A stretch of DNA of 14,100 nucleotides from Gammaproteobacteria bacterium UBA5338 (GTDB taxonomy: Bacteria > Pseudomonadota > Gammaproteobacteria > Pseudomonadales > UBA5862). This document shows positions 1-6,437 of the stretch, piece by piece. The stretch spans positions 2,035 through 16,134 of the forward strand of contig DHQM01000223.1 of NCBI GenBank assembly GCA_002408105.1. Direction: 5' to 3'. Each line of letters starts with the position of its first letter. The stretch's first letter is position 1. The position numbers and the translations under genes were made by a program. The notes beneath the pieces are model-generated. The model searched no databases. It was given only the letters and a program-made list of their open reading frames with translations, and had not been told where the DNA came from.

Positions 1-231
1 GACTTCGCCAGTGGCCTGCTCGACAGCTACCTGCGCGCCAGTGGCGACCGTCCCACAACCAGGCTGCTGCGGCTGTATCGGGCGCATCGGGCACTGCTGT
101 GGGCATGCTTGGCGCTGCGACACTTGCGGACCCCAGGGCCGACATTGAGCAGCGCAGCCTGGGTGGTCCGCGCCGAAGGCTATCTCGCTGCCGCGGAAAA
201 GGCGCTGACCGGACGCTGGAAACCGCCGTAA
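1..231 (+). CDS. 3' end of a gene, possibly an aminoglycoside-phosphotransferase/AAA-type protein (partial)
   Basis: Frame 1 is open from the left edge to a TAA at 229-231 and encodes 76 residues; the start lies outside the window. The tail reads DFASGLLDSYLRASGD near its beginning and LLRLYRAHRALLWACLALRH in the middle. An alpha-helical 'YL..SGD..... L..Y.AYRALVRA' pattern is typical of the end of the kinase-like domain in bifunctional aminoglycoside phosphotransferase/ATP-binding proteins (APH-like domain fused to an AAA ATPase), and the resemblance is from memory. No catalytic motif is inside the window, so the function is only a suggestion. The gene converges on the PRPP-synthetase paralogue, with 8 bases between the two stop codons and no recognisable terminator. 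The frame is real as coding sequence with fair confidence; the family assignment is weak. Confidence 0.5.
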   Translation, partial: DFASGLLDSYLRASGDRPTTRLLRLYRAHRALLWACLALRHLRTPGPTLSSAAWVVRAEGYLAAAEKALTGRWKPP

Positions 232-239
232 CCCAGACG

Positions 240-1229
240 TCAGTCTTCCGAGTCGATGCCGAGTGCGTCGACGCCGCTGCCGAGACTCAAGCGGACCGCG
301 GCTGCCGCCACATCAGGCGCCAGGTCCACCACCTCAACCCGGCGCGCGATCGGCGAGTCCTTAAGCCGCTCCAGTGGCAGACTGTTGGTGACCAGCACCC
401 GGTCAATCGGTGCCCGTTCCAGCAACAGCGGTGCATCACCGGTGAACAACCCATGGGTCGCCAGCGCCCAAACCCGATCGGCCCCAGCCGCCAAGGCAGC
501 CTCAGCAGCCCGCACCATGGTGGCACCCGATGCCAGCATGTCGTCGACCACTACCGCGGTGCCACACACCTCTCCCAACAGGCGCGTTCCACTCAATTTT
601 CCGCCGCTGCGGCGTTTTTCGACCAGCGCCGTGGTCACCGGTCCCGATCGACGGCGCCCCAGCGCCCGCGCGAGTGCATCCACACGTTTCATGCCCCCCA
701 CATCAGGCGCCACCAGGGTCAATGGACCGTCGCACTGATCGCCCAGCCAGCGCACCCAGAGCGGCGTCATCGCGAGCGCTTCAAACCGAACGCGAAATGC
801 GTTTTGGGCCGCCGCCAGGTTGTGCGCCTCGACGCAAAGCACGGCATCACACCCGGAAACCTCGATCCATTGTGCAAGGTAGCGCAGACTCAATGGGTCT
901 TGGGGTTTGGTGCGCCGATCCTTGCGTGCATAGGGCAAGTACGGCACCGCGAGGGTCACGCGGCTCGCTCCGGCGTCTTTGAGTGTCGAAACAAAAAACA
1001 GGGTCTGGACCAGCCGGTCGTTGAGGCTGGCGCGCGCGTCCGCGTGCAGTTGCTGCAACACCACCACCGAGGCGCCCGCAACACTTCGGAGCGGACGCAA
1101 CTTGTGCTCGCCATCGGTGAACACGCGCAGCTCCAAGGGCGCGCAATCGATGCCCATCTCTCGGGCAACCGCCGGCCCGAGTGTGGTGGCACCGTCCAAC
1201 GCAAACAACAGTGGGTCCGGAGCAGTCAC
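240..1229 (-). CDS. Ribose-phosphate pyrophosphokinase (PRPP synthetase) paralogue
   Basis: A 329-residue cytoplasmic enzyme expected to transfer pyrophosphate from ATP to ribose 5-phosphate, giving PRPP for nucleotide, His and Trp synthesis. Family landmarks are in order: FTDGE (37-41), the ATP-binding YARKDRR loop (100-106), a His in EAHN (134-137), PDVGG (175-179), a KRR flexible-loop motif (205-207) and the PRPP-binding signature VVVDDMLASGAT (226-237). The core Prs motif 'DLH' is EAH here and the following segment differs from E. coli Prs, so this looks like a second, divergent copy rather than the usual prs, which normally sits near ispE in gammaproteobacteria; no symbol is given. The start is GTG, with GTGA (1226-1229) shared with the stop of the upstream small gene, which implies translational coupling. 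Length matches the family (about 310-330). The substrate could be another pentose phosphate. Confidence 0.9.
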   Translation of the reverse strand: MTAPDPLLFALDGATTLGPAVAREMGIDCAPLELRVFTDGEHKLRPLRSVAGASVVVLQQLHADARASLNDRLVQTLFFVSTLKDAGASRVTLAVPYLPYARKDRRTKPQDPLSLRYLAQWIEVSGCDAVLCVEAHNLAAAQNAFRVRFEALAMTPLWVRWLGDQCDGPLTLVAPDVGGMKRVDALARALGRRRSGPVTTALVEKRRSGGKLSGTRLLGEVCGTAVVVDDMLASGATMVRAAEAALAAGADRVWALATHGLFTGDAPLLLERAPIDRVLVTNSLPLERLKDSPIARRVEVVDLAPDVAAAAVRLSLGSGVDALGIDSED

Positions 1230-1537
1230 TCGAGTTCGTTTTCCCCGTCGTCGCCGTCGGGGGTCGACAGACCGGACGCTTCGTCATCTTCCGCTTCGGG
1301 GAGCATACCCTCAGGCAGGTCGAGCAAATCCAGCGCTTCGTAAGGCGCCAGCGGATCTTCGGGCGGCGCAATGATTTCCAGCTCCAGCAACTGCCATTCA
1401 TCCCTGTCGAAAGCGTCAAGCTCCCCGTCGAGGTACTGCACCTCGACCAACTGCGCTTCGACCTCCACCACTTGAAAACTGAGGCCACGCTGCAGATCGC
1501 TGTACCAAGTGTCTTGAATCGGGTCGATCTCGTTCAT
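1226..1537 (-). CDS. Small acidic conserved protein (DUF6763-like)
   Basis: A 103-residue, strongly acidic protein without signal peptide or membrane segment. The N-terminal part contains IDPIQDTWYSDL (4-15), a beta-rich stretch ending in VQYLDGELDAFD, then an EW/LLELE segment and an Asp/Glu-rich disordered tail. The 'DP...W Y.DL..G..F.VV.........IQYFDGE..E.D...W' pattern resembles a short gammaproteobacterial family that I believe is DUF6763; its function is unknown. A strong Shine-Dalgarno (AGGAGG, complement at 1544-1549) precedes the ATG by about 6 bases, which fixes the start. The stop codon overlaps the GTG of the PRPP-synthetase paralogue, so the two proteins are made from one message, with this gene first. 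A regulatory or partner role for the enzyme is possible but purely inferred. Confidence 0.75.
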   Translation of the reverse strand: MNEIDPIQDTWYSDLQRGLSFQVVEVEAQLVEVQYLDGELDAFDRDEWQLLELEIIAPPEDPLAPYEALDLLDLPEGMLPEAEDDEASGLSTPDGDDGENELE

Positions 1538-1632
1538 CGGTCACCTCCTCGACCACTGTCGAGTTGCATCGCAACGCGCTGCGTCCAAGCATGAGAACCC
1601 CAACCGCTGAGGTCAATCGGTTGCGCCCCCAC

Positions 1633-1660
1633 TTGCAATCCAACAATCCATTGATACCAT
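1633..1660 (+). promoter_or_regulatory. Possible sigma-70 promoter of the DUF481-like gene
   Basis: TTGCAA (1633-1638) and TACCAT (1655-1660) lie 16 bases apart, each matching the consensus at four of six positions. Transcription would begin near 1667, about 30 bases before the GTG at 1697. The pair sits in the 159-base divergent region between the small acidic gene and the outer-membrane gene. Nothing else there stands out except the short inverted repeat GTTGC/GCAAC at 1563-1575. Confidence 0.35.
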
Positions 1661-1696
1661 CGCGCGTCCTTTACGTGACCATTGGAGGTCGACCGC

Positions 1697-2479
1697 GTGA
1701 AATCCACCCCCTTGTGCCAGGCGTTGGCGGTCACAGCGCTGTGCACATCCTCCTGGACCAGCGCCGTAACCACAATGGCCGACCTGCACCTTGCCGATGT
1801 CAGTCACGGCTGGGGGGGCGAACTCGACCTCTCCCTCTCCGGATCTGGCGGCAATACAGTGGAACGCAGTGTAGAAGCAGGTGCCCGCCTCAGCCATGGT
1901 GGGGAGGCCGCAACCTACCACCTGCTGGGCAGCTACGCATACGGGTCAGGAGATGGAGTGGCTGACACCGACAAGGCATTTGTGCATCTGCGGGCCCTCA
2001 AGCCGCGCCAGTCCGCCCCTGAGTGGCAATGGGACACCTACGGCCAGTGGCAACAGAATCGGTTTACCCGCCTCGGAAGTCGAGAGTTGCTTGGGTTGGG
2101 GGTGCGCCATCGTGACCCCAGCTCGCCCGCAGAGACGCCCTCAACCGCGGGGGGCCTGGGCGCGTTCTATGAGCGTGAGCAGTTGGACGCCACGGGAACC
2201 GAACCCGAGCAGAAGACCCACACCTGGAGGGGCAACCTGTACGTTGTGGTTCGCCACAGGTTCGGCCAAGGCCTGAGCCTTTCCAGCGGCAGTTACCTGC
2301 AGCCTGCGCTCGACGACCTCGAGGATGTCCGGTTCCTGCAACACCTCAGCGTCAGCGTACCCATGACCCAGGCACTGGAACTGGTGATGGACTTGGTCGT
2401 CTCTCACGACAGCGCGCCGCCCGCGAAAGTGGATCACACCGACTGGGAGTACCTCACTCGCCTAAGGTACCGGTTCTAA
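1697..2479 (+). CDS. Exported beta-barrel protein, DUF481-like (YdiY family)
   Basis: The product is 260 residues from a GTG at 1697. GGAGG at 1684-1688 lies 8 bases upstream, so an in-frame TTG at 1682, which overlaps this ribosome site, is rejected. The N-terminus MKSTPLCQALAVTALCTSSW looks like a Sec signal peptide, with cleavage plausible after TSA (about 23) or TMA (about 28). The mature part has alternating polar/hydrophobic strands, many Gly, Ser and aromatic residues, and ends in LRYRF, the C-terminal Phe expected of outer-membrane barrels recognised by BamA. The GWGGELDLSLS.SGGN opening and paired strands resemble the DUF481 'salt-induced outer membrane protein' family. No ligand or function can be assigned. 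It is a single gene, divergent from the small acidic gene and convergent with dsbC (39 bases between ends, no clear terminator). Confidence 0.7.
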   Translation: MKSTPLCQALAVTALCTSSWTSAVTTMADLHLADVSHGWGGELDLSLSGSGGNTVERSVEAGARLSHGGEAATYHLLGSYAYGSGDGVADTDKAFVHLRALKPRQSAPEWQWDTYGQWQQNRFTRLGSRELLGLGVRHRDPSSPAETPSTAGGLGAFYEREQLDATGTEPEQKTHTWRGNLYVVVRHRFGQGLSLSSGSYLQPALDDLEDVRFLQHLSVSVPMTQALELVMDLVVSHDSAPPAKVDHTDWEYLTRLRYRF

Positions 2480-2518
2480 CCAGCTCCACAACAGCCTTCA
2501 GGACCCAACCCAATCGCT

Positions 2519-3274
2519 TCATCCACCCTCGCCCTGGGCGATCATGGCACGCAAGTGCTCGGCGGACACAAACCCAGAGATCAAGCGTCCGTCCTCAAGC
2601 ACGACACTCGGGGTCGCCTGAACGCCAAGCTCCAGACCCAACCGGAACTGCTGGGCCACGGGGTTGGCGCACTCTGTGGACTTGACCGCGCGCCCGGCTT
2701 TGGAGGCCGTCATGGCCGCCTTGCGGTCCTCGGCGCACCAGATCGATACCATCTTGCGGTAAGTGGGTGATCCAGGTCCGTTGCGCGGAAACGCAACGTA
2801 GGCGACTTCAATGCCTTGCTTGTGGATGGAGGCCATCTGCTCGTGCATCTTGCTGCAGAAGGGGCAGTCAACGTCAGTGAACACATACACCCGCGTCTGC
2901 GCGTCCGGCGAAGAAAACACCACCAAATCTTCCTCGGGCACCGCCTGCAGGCGTTCTGTCCGACTGCTGTTCATGGCGCGTTGGCTGAGGTTCACGAAAC
3001 CTGCCTCCGTGACTGCATAGAGTTCGCCAACCACAAAGTGGCCTCCATCGGCCGTGGCGTACAACACCGGCCCCTGCGCAGTTTGCACTCGATATAGACC
3101 TTCCACTTCGGTGGCCGCGACATTCGCCACAGTCAGTCTGGGGTTCGCACCGCCGATGCGCTCGCGAATGGTGTCGACCGCCGTCGCCTCGCCCTCAGCA
3201 AACGCGAGGGGCATGGACCCAGAAAGAATCAGCCCCACAACAAGTCGTTGCGCGAACCATCGAATCTTTGACAT
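2519..3274 (-). CDS. dsbC: Thiol:disulfide interchange protein DsbC (periplasmic disulfide isomerase)
   Basis: A 251-residue exported protein that reshuffles wrong disulfides in periplasmic proteins and is kept reduced by DsbD. A signal peptide spans about residues 1-26 (RWFAQRLVVGLILSGS, cleavage near AFA/EGE). Residues 30-95 form the dimerisation domain and a linker leads to the thioredoxin fold. The active-site CPFC is at 137-140 in VDCPFCSKMH, a cis-proline is at 212 (ATPSVV), and a second Cys pair (170 and 192) corresponds to the structural disulfide of E. coli DsbC. AAGGAG lies 9 bases before the ATG. It follows xerD by 93 bases on the same strand, the xerD-dsbC order of many gammaproteobacteria. 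Length fits DsbC rather than DsbA or DsbG. Confidence 0.95.
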   Translation of the reverse strand: MSKIRWFAQRLVVGLILSGSMPLAFAEGEATAVDTIRERIGGANPRLTVANVAATEVEGLYRVQTAQGPVLYATADGGHFVVGELYAVTEAGFVNLSQRAMNSSRTERLQAVPEEDLVVFSSPDAQTRVYVFTDVDCPFCSKMHEQMASIHKQGIEVAYVAFPRNGPGSPTYRKMVSIWCAEDRKAAMTASKAGRAVKSTECANPVAQQFRLGLELGVQATPSVVLEDGRLISGFVSAEHLRAMIAQGEGG

Positions 3275-3358
3275 GACACCGCACTCCTTCCCAAACGCTA
3301 TTTTGCATGGTAAACCGCCCCGTCAACCCACAGAGCATAGGGCAGCAGCGGCTGCCGA

Positions 3359-3384
3359 ACCACCCCGCTATCCGCGGGGGTGGT
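3359..3384. repeat. GC-rich inverted repeat at the xerD 3' end
   Basis: ACCACCCC (3359-3366) pairs with GGGGTGGT (3377-3384). Two more GC pairs form inside if one G (3376) is bulged. The xerD stop (3368-3370) lies in the loop region. On the + strand the hairpin is followed by GCTTTT, as in a weak intrinsic terminator, but both flanking genes are transcribed on the - strand, where no U-tract follows. A second small stem, GGCAGC/GCTGCC, lies at 3341-3356. Possible roles are RNA processing or stability between xerD and dsbC, or blocking antisense transcription. Confidence 0.5.
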
Positions 3385-4333
3385 GCTTTTGATGCAGTGA
3401 CTGCAGCCGATGCTTCGCGACGTGGGTATAAATCTGCGTCGTCGAGAGGTCAGCATGGCCGAGCAACAGCTGAACGACACGCAGGTCCGCGCCGTGATTC
3501 AACAAATGCGTGGCAAACGCGTGGCGGAGTCGGTGCGGCGACAGGTCAGTGTCGATGCCCGCGTGGCGCGCCAAGGCCTTGATCCGGTACCAACAGGCCT
3601 GACGGCTTAGCGGTGCGCCCCCGCGGCCCGGAAACAACGCGTCAGTGCGCGAAGCGGCGGTGGCCCAGCGGCCCCGCACCTCAGCCCGGTACCGATTGAG
3701 CCACGCCAACGCTTCCTCTCCGACCGGCACCAAGCGTTCCTTGCCGCCTTTGCCGAGCACCCGCACCAACCCCCGGTCGAAATCAACCTGGCCGAGACGC
3801 AGACCCACCAACTCGGACACCCTAAGCCCACTCGCGTACATGAGTTCAAGCATGGCGCGGTCGCGCAGGCCAATCGGTGTCCTAGGGTCTGCCGCAGCCA
3901 GGAGTGCTTCAACTTCGGCCTCTGCCATCGATCGGGGCAACGGACGACCGATGCGCGGGTTCGCCACATTGAGGGTGGGATCCGCCTCCAGCACACCCCG
4001 GGCGATCAGGTGGCGAGAAAAGGCCCTCGCACTGGCCAGGAAGCGCTGGGTGGAACGGCTGCTGTACCCGTTTTGCATGCGCTGGGCGAGAAAGTCGAGC
4101 AAACGGGCTCGGGTCAGGTTTTCGATGGGGACATGGGCTGCGTCCAGCCACTGCAGCAGGCGCGCCAGATCGGACCTGTACGCACTGAGCGTGTGGGGAC
4201 TCAGGCCGCGCTCAAGCCAGAGCGCGTCCAAGAAAGCATCCAGTAGTTGCTGGTGGTCAAACGACAGCGGTGCCCGATTGCCCTTTTGCAGTGCTGCAAG
4301 TGGAGCGAGGTTGGCCACCGCTGGCCTGCCCAT
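3368..4333 (-). CDS. xerD: Site-specific tyrosine recombinase XerD
   Basis: A 321-residue recombinase that acts with XerC at dif, under FtsK control, to resolve chromosome dimers. The N-terminal SAM-like core-binding domain spans about 26-112 (DALWLERGLSPHTLSAYRSD) and the catalytic domain about 130-315. All active-site residues are visible: R171 (SGLRVSEL), K195 (GKGGKER), H267 and R270 (HRLRH), H293 (LGHADLS) and Y302 (IYTHV). DALWLE and the adjacent dsbC favour XerD over XerC or an element integrase. The product is about 20 residues longer at the N-terminus than E. coli XerD. The ATG at 4333 follows the rplS stop by 5 bases with only a weak Shine-Dalgarno, so translation is probably coupled to rplS, and a start slightly further in cannot be excluded. 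Confidence 0.95.
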   Translation of the reverse strand: MGRPAVANLAPLAALQKGNRAPLSFDHQQLLDAFLDALWLERGLSPHTLSAYRSDLARLLQWLDAAHVPIENLTRARLLDFLAQRMQNGYSSRSTQRFLASARAFSRHLIARGVLEADPTLNVANPRIGRPLPRSMAEAEVEALLAAADPRTPIGLRDRAMLELMYASGLRVSELVGLRLGQVDFDRGLVRVLGKGGKERLVPVGEEALAWLNRYRAEVRGRWATAASRTDALFPGRGGAPLSRQACWYRIKALARHAGIDTDLSPHRLRHAFATHLLNHGADLRVVQLLLGHADLSTTQIYTHVAKHRLQSLHQKHHPRG

Positions 4334-4338
4334 CCGCG

Positions 4339-4689
4339 CTAGATCTTCTCGCGAATCCGCGCCGCTTTACCGGAACGCTCGCGCAAATAGTAGAGCTTGG
4401 ACTGCCGCACCGCGCCACGGCGCTTGATGGTGATGCTGTCGATCAGGGGACTGTAGGTTTGGAAGGTCCGCTCGACGCCAACACCATCGGAGATTTTGCG
4501 CACGATGAACGCGGAGTTGATGCCTCGATTGCGCCGACTGATCACCACGCCCTCAAACGCCTGCAGACGCTCGCGGTCACCATCGCGAACCCGCACCTGA
4601 ACCACCACAGTGTCTCCCGGGGCAAAATCCGGGATGTCCTTTTCGGTTTGTTCCGCTTCGATGGCGGAAATCAATTTATTGCTGCTCAT
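4339..4689 (-). CDS. rplS: 50S ribosomal protein L19
   Basis: A 116-residue protein of the large subunit, located at the 30S/50S interface, with the family's usual length (about 115). Recognisable segments are [19 protein letters not shown] (19-37), [14 protein letters not shown] (43-56), [11 protein letters not shown] (76-86) and the basic tail [15 protein letters not shown]. The ATG has AGGAG 9 bases upstream. It is the fourth gene of the rpsP-rimM-trmD-rplS group, 35 bases after trmD, and runs on into xerD with a 5-base gap. No terminator-like hairpin separates it from xerD, so read-through is expected. Confidence 0.98.
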   Translation of the reverse strand: MSSNKLISAIEAEQTEKDIPDFAPGDTVVVQVRVRDGDRERLQAFEGVVISRRNRGINSAFIVRKISDGVGVERTFQTYSPLIDSITIKRRGAVRQSKLYYLRERSGKAARIREKI

Positions 4690-4724
4690 CGCCTGCCGCT
4701 CCTCGTGGCTGGTCTGCGTCTAGT

Positions 4725-5474
4725 TCAAGACTCGCTTCGCGAATCGATGTAGGCCTGCAAGAGGCCCTGATCCTCTGTGCTCAAATTCACCGCCGACAAC
4801 AAGTCAGGGCGGCGTTCCCAGGTTCTCCCCAGTGCCTGTTGACGGCGCCAGCGCGCGATCCGCTGGTGATCGCCACTCAGCAGCACAGGCGGCACCCGGA
4901 CCCCAGCGTAAATCTCCGGCCGCGTAAAATGCGGACAATCCAGCAAGCCGTCAACGAATGAATCTTGTCGCGCCGACTCACCGTGACCGAGCACGCCGGG
5001 AATCAGGCGTCCAATCCCATCGATGACTGCAGCCGCTGCGATCTCGCCACCGCTGAGCACAAAATCACCGATCGAGCATTCTTCATCGACGTCCAGATCA
5101 ATCAATCGCTCGTCGATGCCCTCATAGCGTCCCGCCACCAGCACGAGACTGGTCTGGTCTCGCCACCGCTCGAGGTGCTGTTGGCGCAACGGCACCCCTT
5201 GGGGCGTGAGCGCAACAACTCGCGGCGCCCGTGCCATGGGGTTTAGGGCCCTGGCCTCTGCGAGCGCCCGGTGCAGCGGATCCACCTTCATCACCATGCC
5301 AGGGCCGCCGCCATAGGGCCGGTCGTCGACCGTGCGGTGCCGGTCCTCGGTAAAGGCGCGCGGGTCGAACAGCTCCACTTGCAGGCGGCCTTCTTCAACC
5401 GCGCGCCCAGTGACTCCATACTGGATCACCGGGTGCAACAGTTCTGGAAACAGGGCCACAACCCCGATCCACAT
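4725..5474 (-). CDS. trmD: tRNA (guanine-N1-)-methyltransferase TrmD
   Basis: A 249-residue SPOUT methyltransferase that makes m1G37 in tRNAs reading CNN codons and so prevents +1 frameshifting. The N-terminus MWIGVVALFPE is diagnostic. The SAM-binding trefoil knot carries VAGRYEGIDERL (113-124), SIGDFVLSGGE (134-144) and the RLIPGVLGH stretch (156-164). RPYGGGPGMVMK (52-63) is the conserved substrate loop. The catalytic Asp is probably D171 (QDSFVDGLLD), with R156 also conserved. The frame stays open upstream to a TTG at 5522 that overlaps the rimM stop, but the ATG at 5474 matches the family N-terminus and has GGAG 11 bases upstream, so it is preferred. E. coli TrmD is 255 residues. Confidence 0.97.
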   Translation of the reverse strand: MWIGVVALFPELLHPVIQYGVTGRAVEEGRLQVELFDPRAFTEDRHRTVDDRPYGGGPGMVMKVDPLHRALAEARALNPMARAPRVVALTPQGVPLRQQHLERWRDQTSLVLVAGRYEGIDERLIDLDVDEECSIGDFVLSGGEIAAAAVIDGIGRLIPGVLGHGESARQDSFVDGLLDCPHFTRPEIYAGVRVPPVLLSGDHQRIARWRRQQALGRTWERRPDLLSAVNLSTEDQGLLQAYIDSRSES

Positions 5475-5518
5475 GGCCGGGCTTTCTCCGTCCACGCCAC
5501 AGGATCCCGAGGCGTCAG

Positions 5519-6025
5519 TCAATAATCAGCGTCCCAGTCGACCCGCACGAACCCAGCCGGAATGTCCACTTCCAAGATGGTGCGCTCGGGCACGTAGGGA
5601 ATCAGTCGTTCGCGCTGATCGAGGCTGTCCGGCGTGGGCGCCACCACCAGCACGTCGTTGGCGCCTGTCTCTAGCAACCGTGCGACGTTCCCGAACTCGA
5701 CCCCAGAACAGGCGATCACCCGCAATCCAACGAGGTCTGACCAGTAGTAGTCACCCTCCGGCAACTTCGGCAACTCGGCGCGTTCGATCGCCAACTCCGC
5801 GCCACGGTATTGTGCGGCACCGTCCCGGTCGCTGCAGTTCGCGAAACGCATCAGCAGCAGCCCACCCTGGATGCGGGTTTCACCCACGTCGACTGTCCGC
5901 CAAGCACAATTGCCCAGCCGATACCAAAGCCAGTCGGGCTCGGTGAGCAGCCGCAGCGAATCCACCAGCGGCTGCACCCTGGACCAACCCTGCACCGCGT
6001 AGGGCGCGCCCACACGGGCTGCCAC
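5519..6025 (-). CDS. rimM: Ribosome maturation factor RimM
   Basis: A factor of about 168 residues that binds S19 and assists assembly of the 30S head. The N-terminal RimM barrel has RVGAPYAVQGW (4-14) and the C-terminal PRC-barrel has EGDYYWSDLVG (90-100) followed by LETGANDVLVV and ERLIPYVPE. The end, VDWDADY, parallels E. coli VDWDPGF. The chosen start is a GTG at 6025 with TGAGG (6038-6034) 8 bases upstream; this Shine-Dalgarno overlaps the rpsP stop codon. An in-frame GTG at 6064 would give 181 residues, nearer the E. coli length of 182, but would overlap rpsP by 29 bases with a poorer ribosome site. The start is therefore the least certain part of this call. Confidence 0.9.
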   Translation of the reverse strand: MAARVGAPYAVQGWSRVQPLVDSLRLLTEPDWLWYRLGNCAWRTVDVGETRIQGGLLLMRFANCSDRDGAAQYRGAELAIERAELPKLPEGDYYWSDLVGLRVIACSGVEFGNVARLLETGANDVLVVAPTPDSLDQRERLIPYVPERTILEVDIPAGFVRVDWDADY

Positions 6026-6035
6026 AAGCGGTGCC

Positions 6036-6320
6036 TCAGGCTTCGGCCGCAACCTCTTCAGCACCCGCTTCGGGCTGCGCCTTGCGGGCTTGACGAACCA
6101 GCTGCGAAACACGATCGGACAGCTGCGCGCCCTGACCCACCCAGTAGTCGACACGCTCCAGGTCCACGCGCAAAGCTTCGGACTGCCCCCGCGCGATCGG
6201 ATTGAAAAAACCCAGTTGCTCGATGTACCGCCCATCGCGTGCGCGGCGGCTGTCTGTCACGTTAATCCGGTAAAACGGGCGTTTTTTCGCTCCGCCCCGG
6301 GCCAATCGAATCGTCACCAT
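6036..6320 (-). CDS. rpsP: 30S ribosomal protein S16
   Basis: A 94-residue small-subunit protein needed for early 30S assembly. [19 protein letters not shown] (1-19), [19 protein letters not shown] (23-41) and the [15 protein letters not shown] segment are unmistakable. The tail is Ala/Glu-rich, as is common in proteobacteria. The open frame extends upstream to 6416, but the ATG at 6320 matches the universal S16 N-terminus and lies downstream of the proposed promoter. GGA about 11 bases and AAGG about 2 bases upstream are the only ribosome-site candidates, which is rather weak. It is the first gene of the rpsP-rimM-trmD-rplS-xerD-dsbC run. Confidence 0.97.
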   Translation of the reverse strand: MVTIRLARGGAKKRPFYRINVTDSRRARDGRYIEQLGFFNPIARGQSEALRVDLERVDYWVGQGAQLSDRVSQLVRQARKAQPEAGAEEVAAEA

Positions 6321-6387
6321 AGCCTTGTTTCCAACTTCTCTGCCGACATTGGGCCCACTGAACTCGCCCCGCATAAAAAGGGCGCAC

Positions 6388-6416
6388 ATGGTACGTGAAT
6401 TCCGGGCCGTGATCAA
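6388..6416 (-). promoter_or_regulatory. Candidate promoter of the rpsP operon
   Basis: Read on the - strand, TTGATC (6416-6411) and TACCAT (6393-6388) are separated by exactly 17 bases, each with four of six consensus positions. Transcription would start near 6381, leaving a leader of about 60 bases before rpsP. The bases just after the -10 box, GTGCGCCC, form a GC-rich discriminator, a property of stringently controlled ribosomal promoters. The box lies in the 117-base ffh-rpsP gap. No intrinsic terminator for ffh is visible there. Confidence 0.45.
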
Positions 6417-6437
6417 AGCCCTGAAGCATCTGGACGA

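Noticed and set aside
99..1343. A 414-codon open frame on the + strand
   Set aside because: It lies antisense to the PRPP-synthetase paralogue and the small acidic gene. It has no domain-like composition (rich in Arg, Gln and His) and no ribosome site, a usual GC-rich shadow frame.
1563..1575. Short inverted repeat GTTGC/GCAAC in the divergent region
   Set aside because: Arms of only 5 bases are expected by chance. Nothing ties it to either promoter.
3368..4333. Tyrosine recombinase as a sign of an integrated element
   Set aside because: Sequence features, the neighbouring dsbC and the ribosomal operon show housekeeping XerD. No att-like direct repeats, tRNA or phage genes are present.
3645..4427. 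A 260-codon + strand frame opposite xerD
   Set aside because: It is antisense to a complete recombinase with all catalytic residues, and its Ser/Arg-rich composition is typical of a shadow frame.
6365..6384. CGCCC/GGGCG stem near the start of the rpsP leader as a possible L19/S16 leader structure
   Set aside because: The stem is only 5 bases long with a 10-base loop, and its first arm would straddle the predicted transcription start. It does not resemble a known leader motif I can recall.
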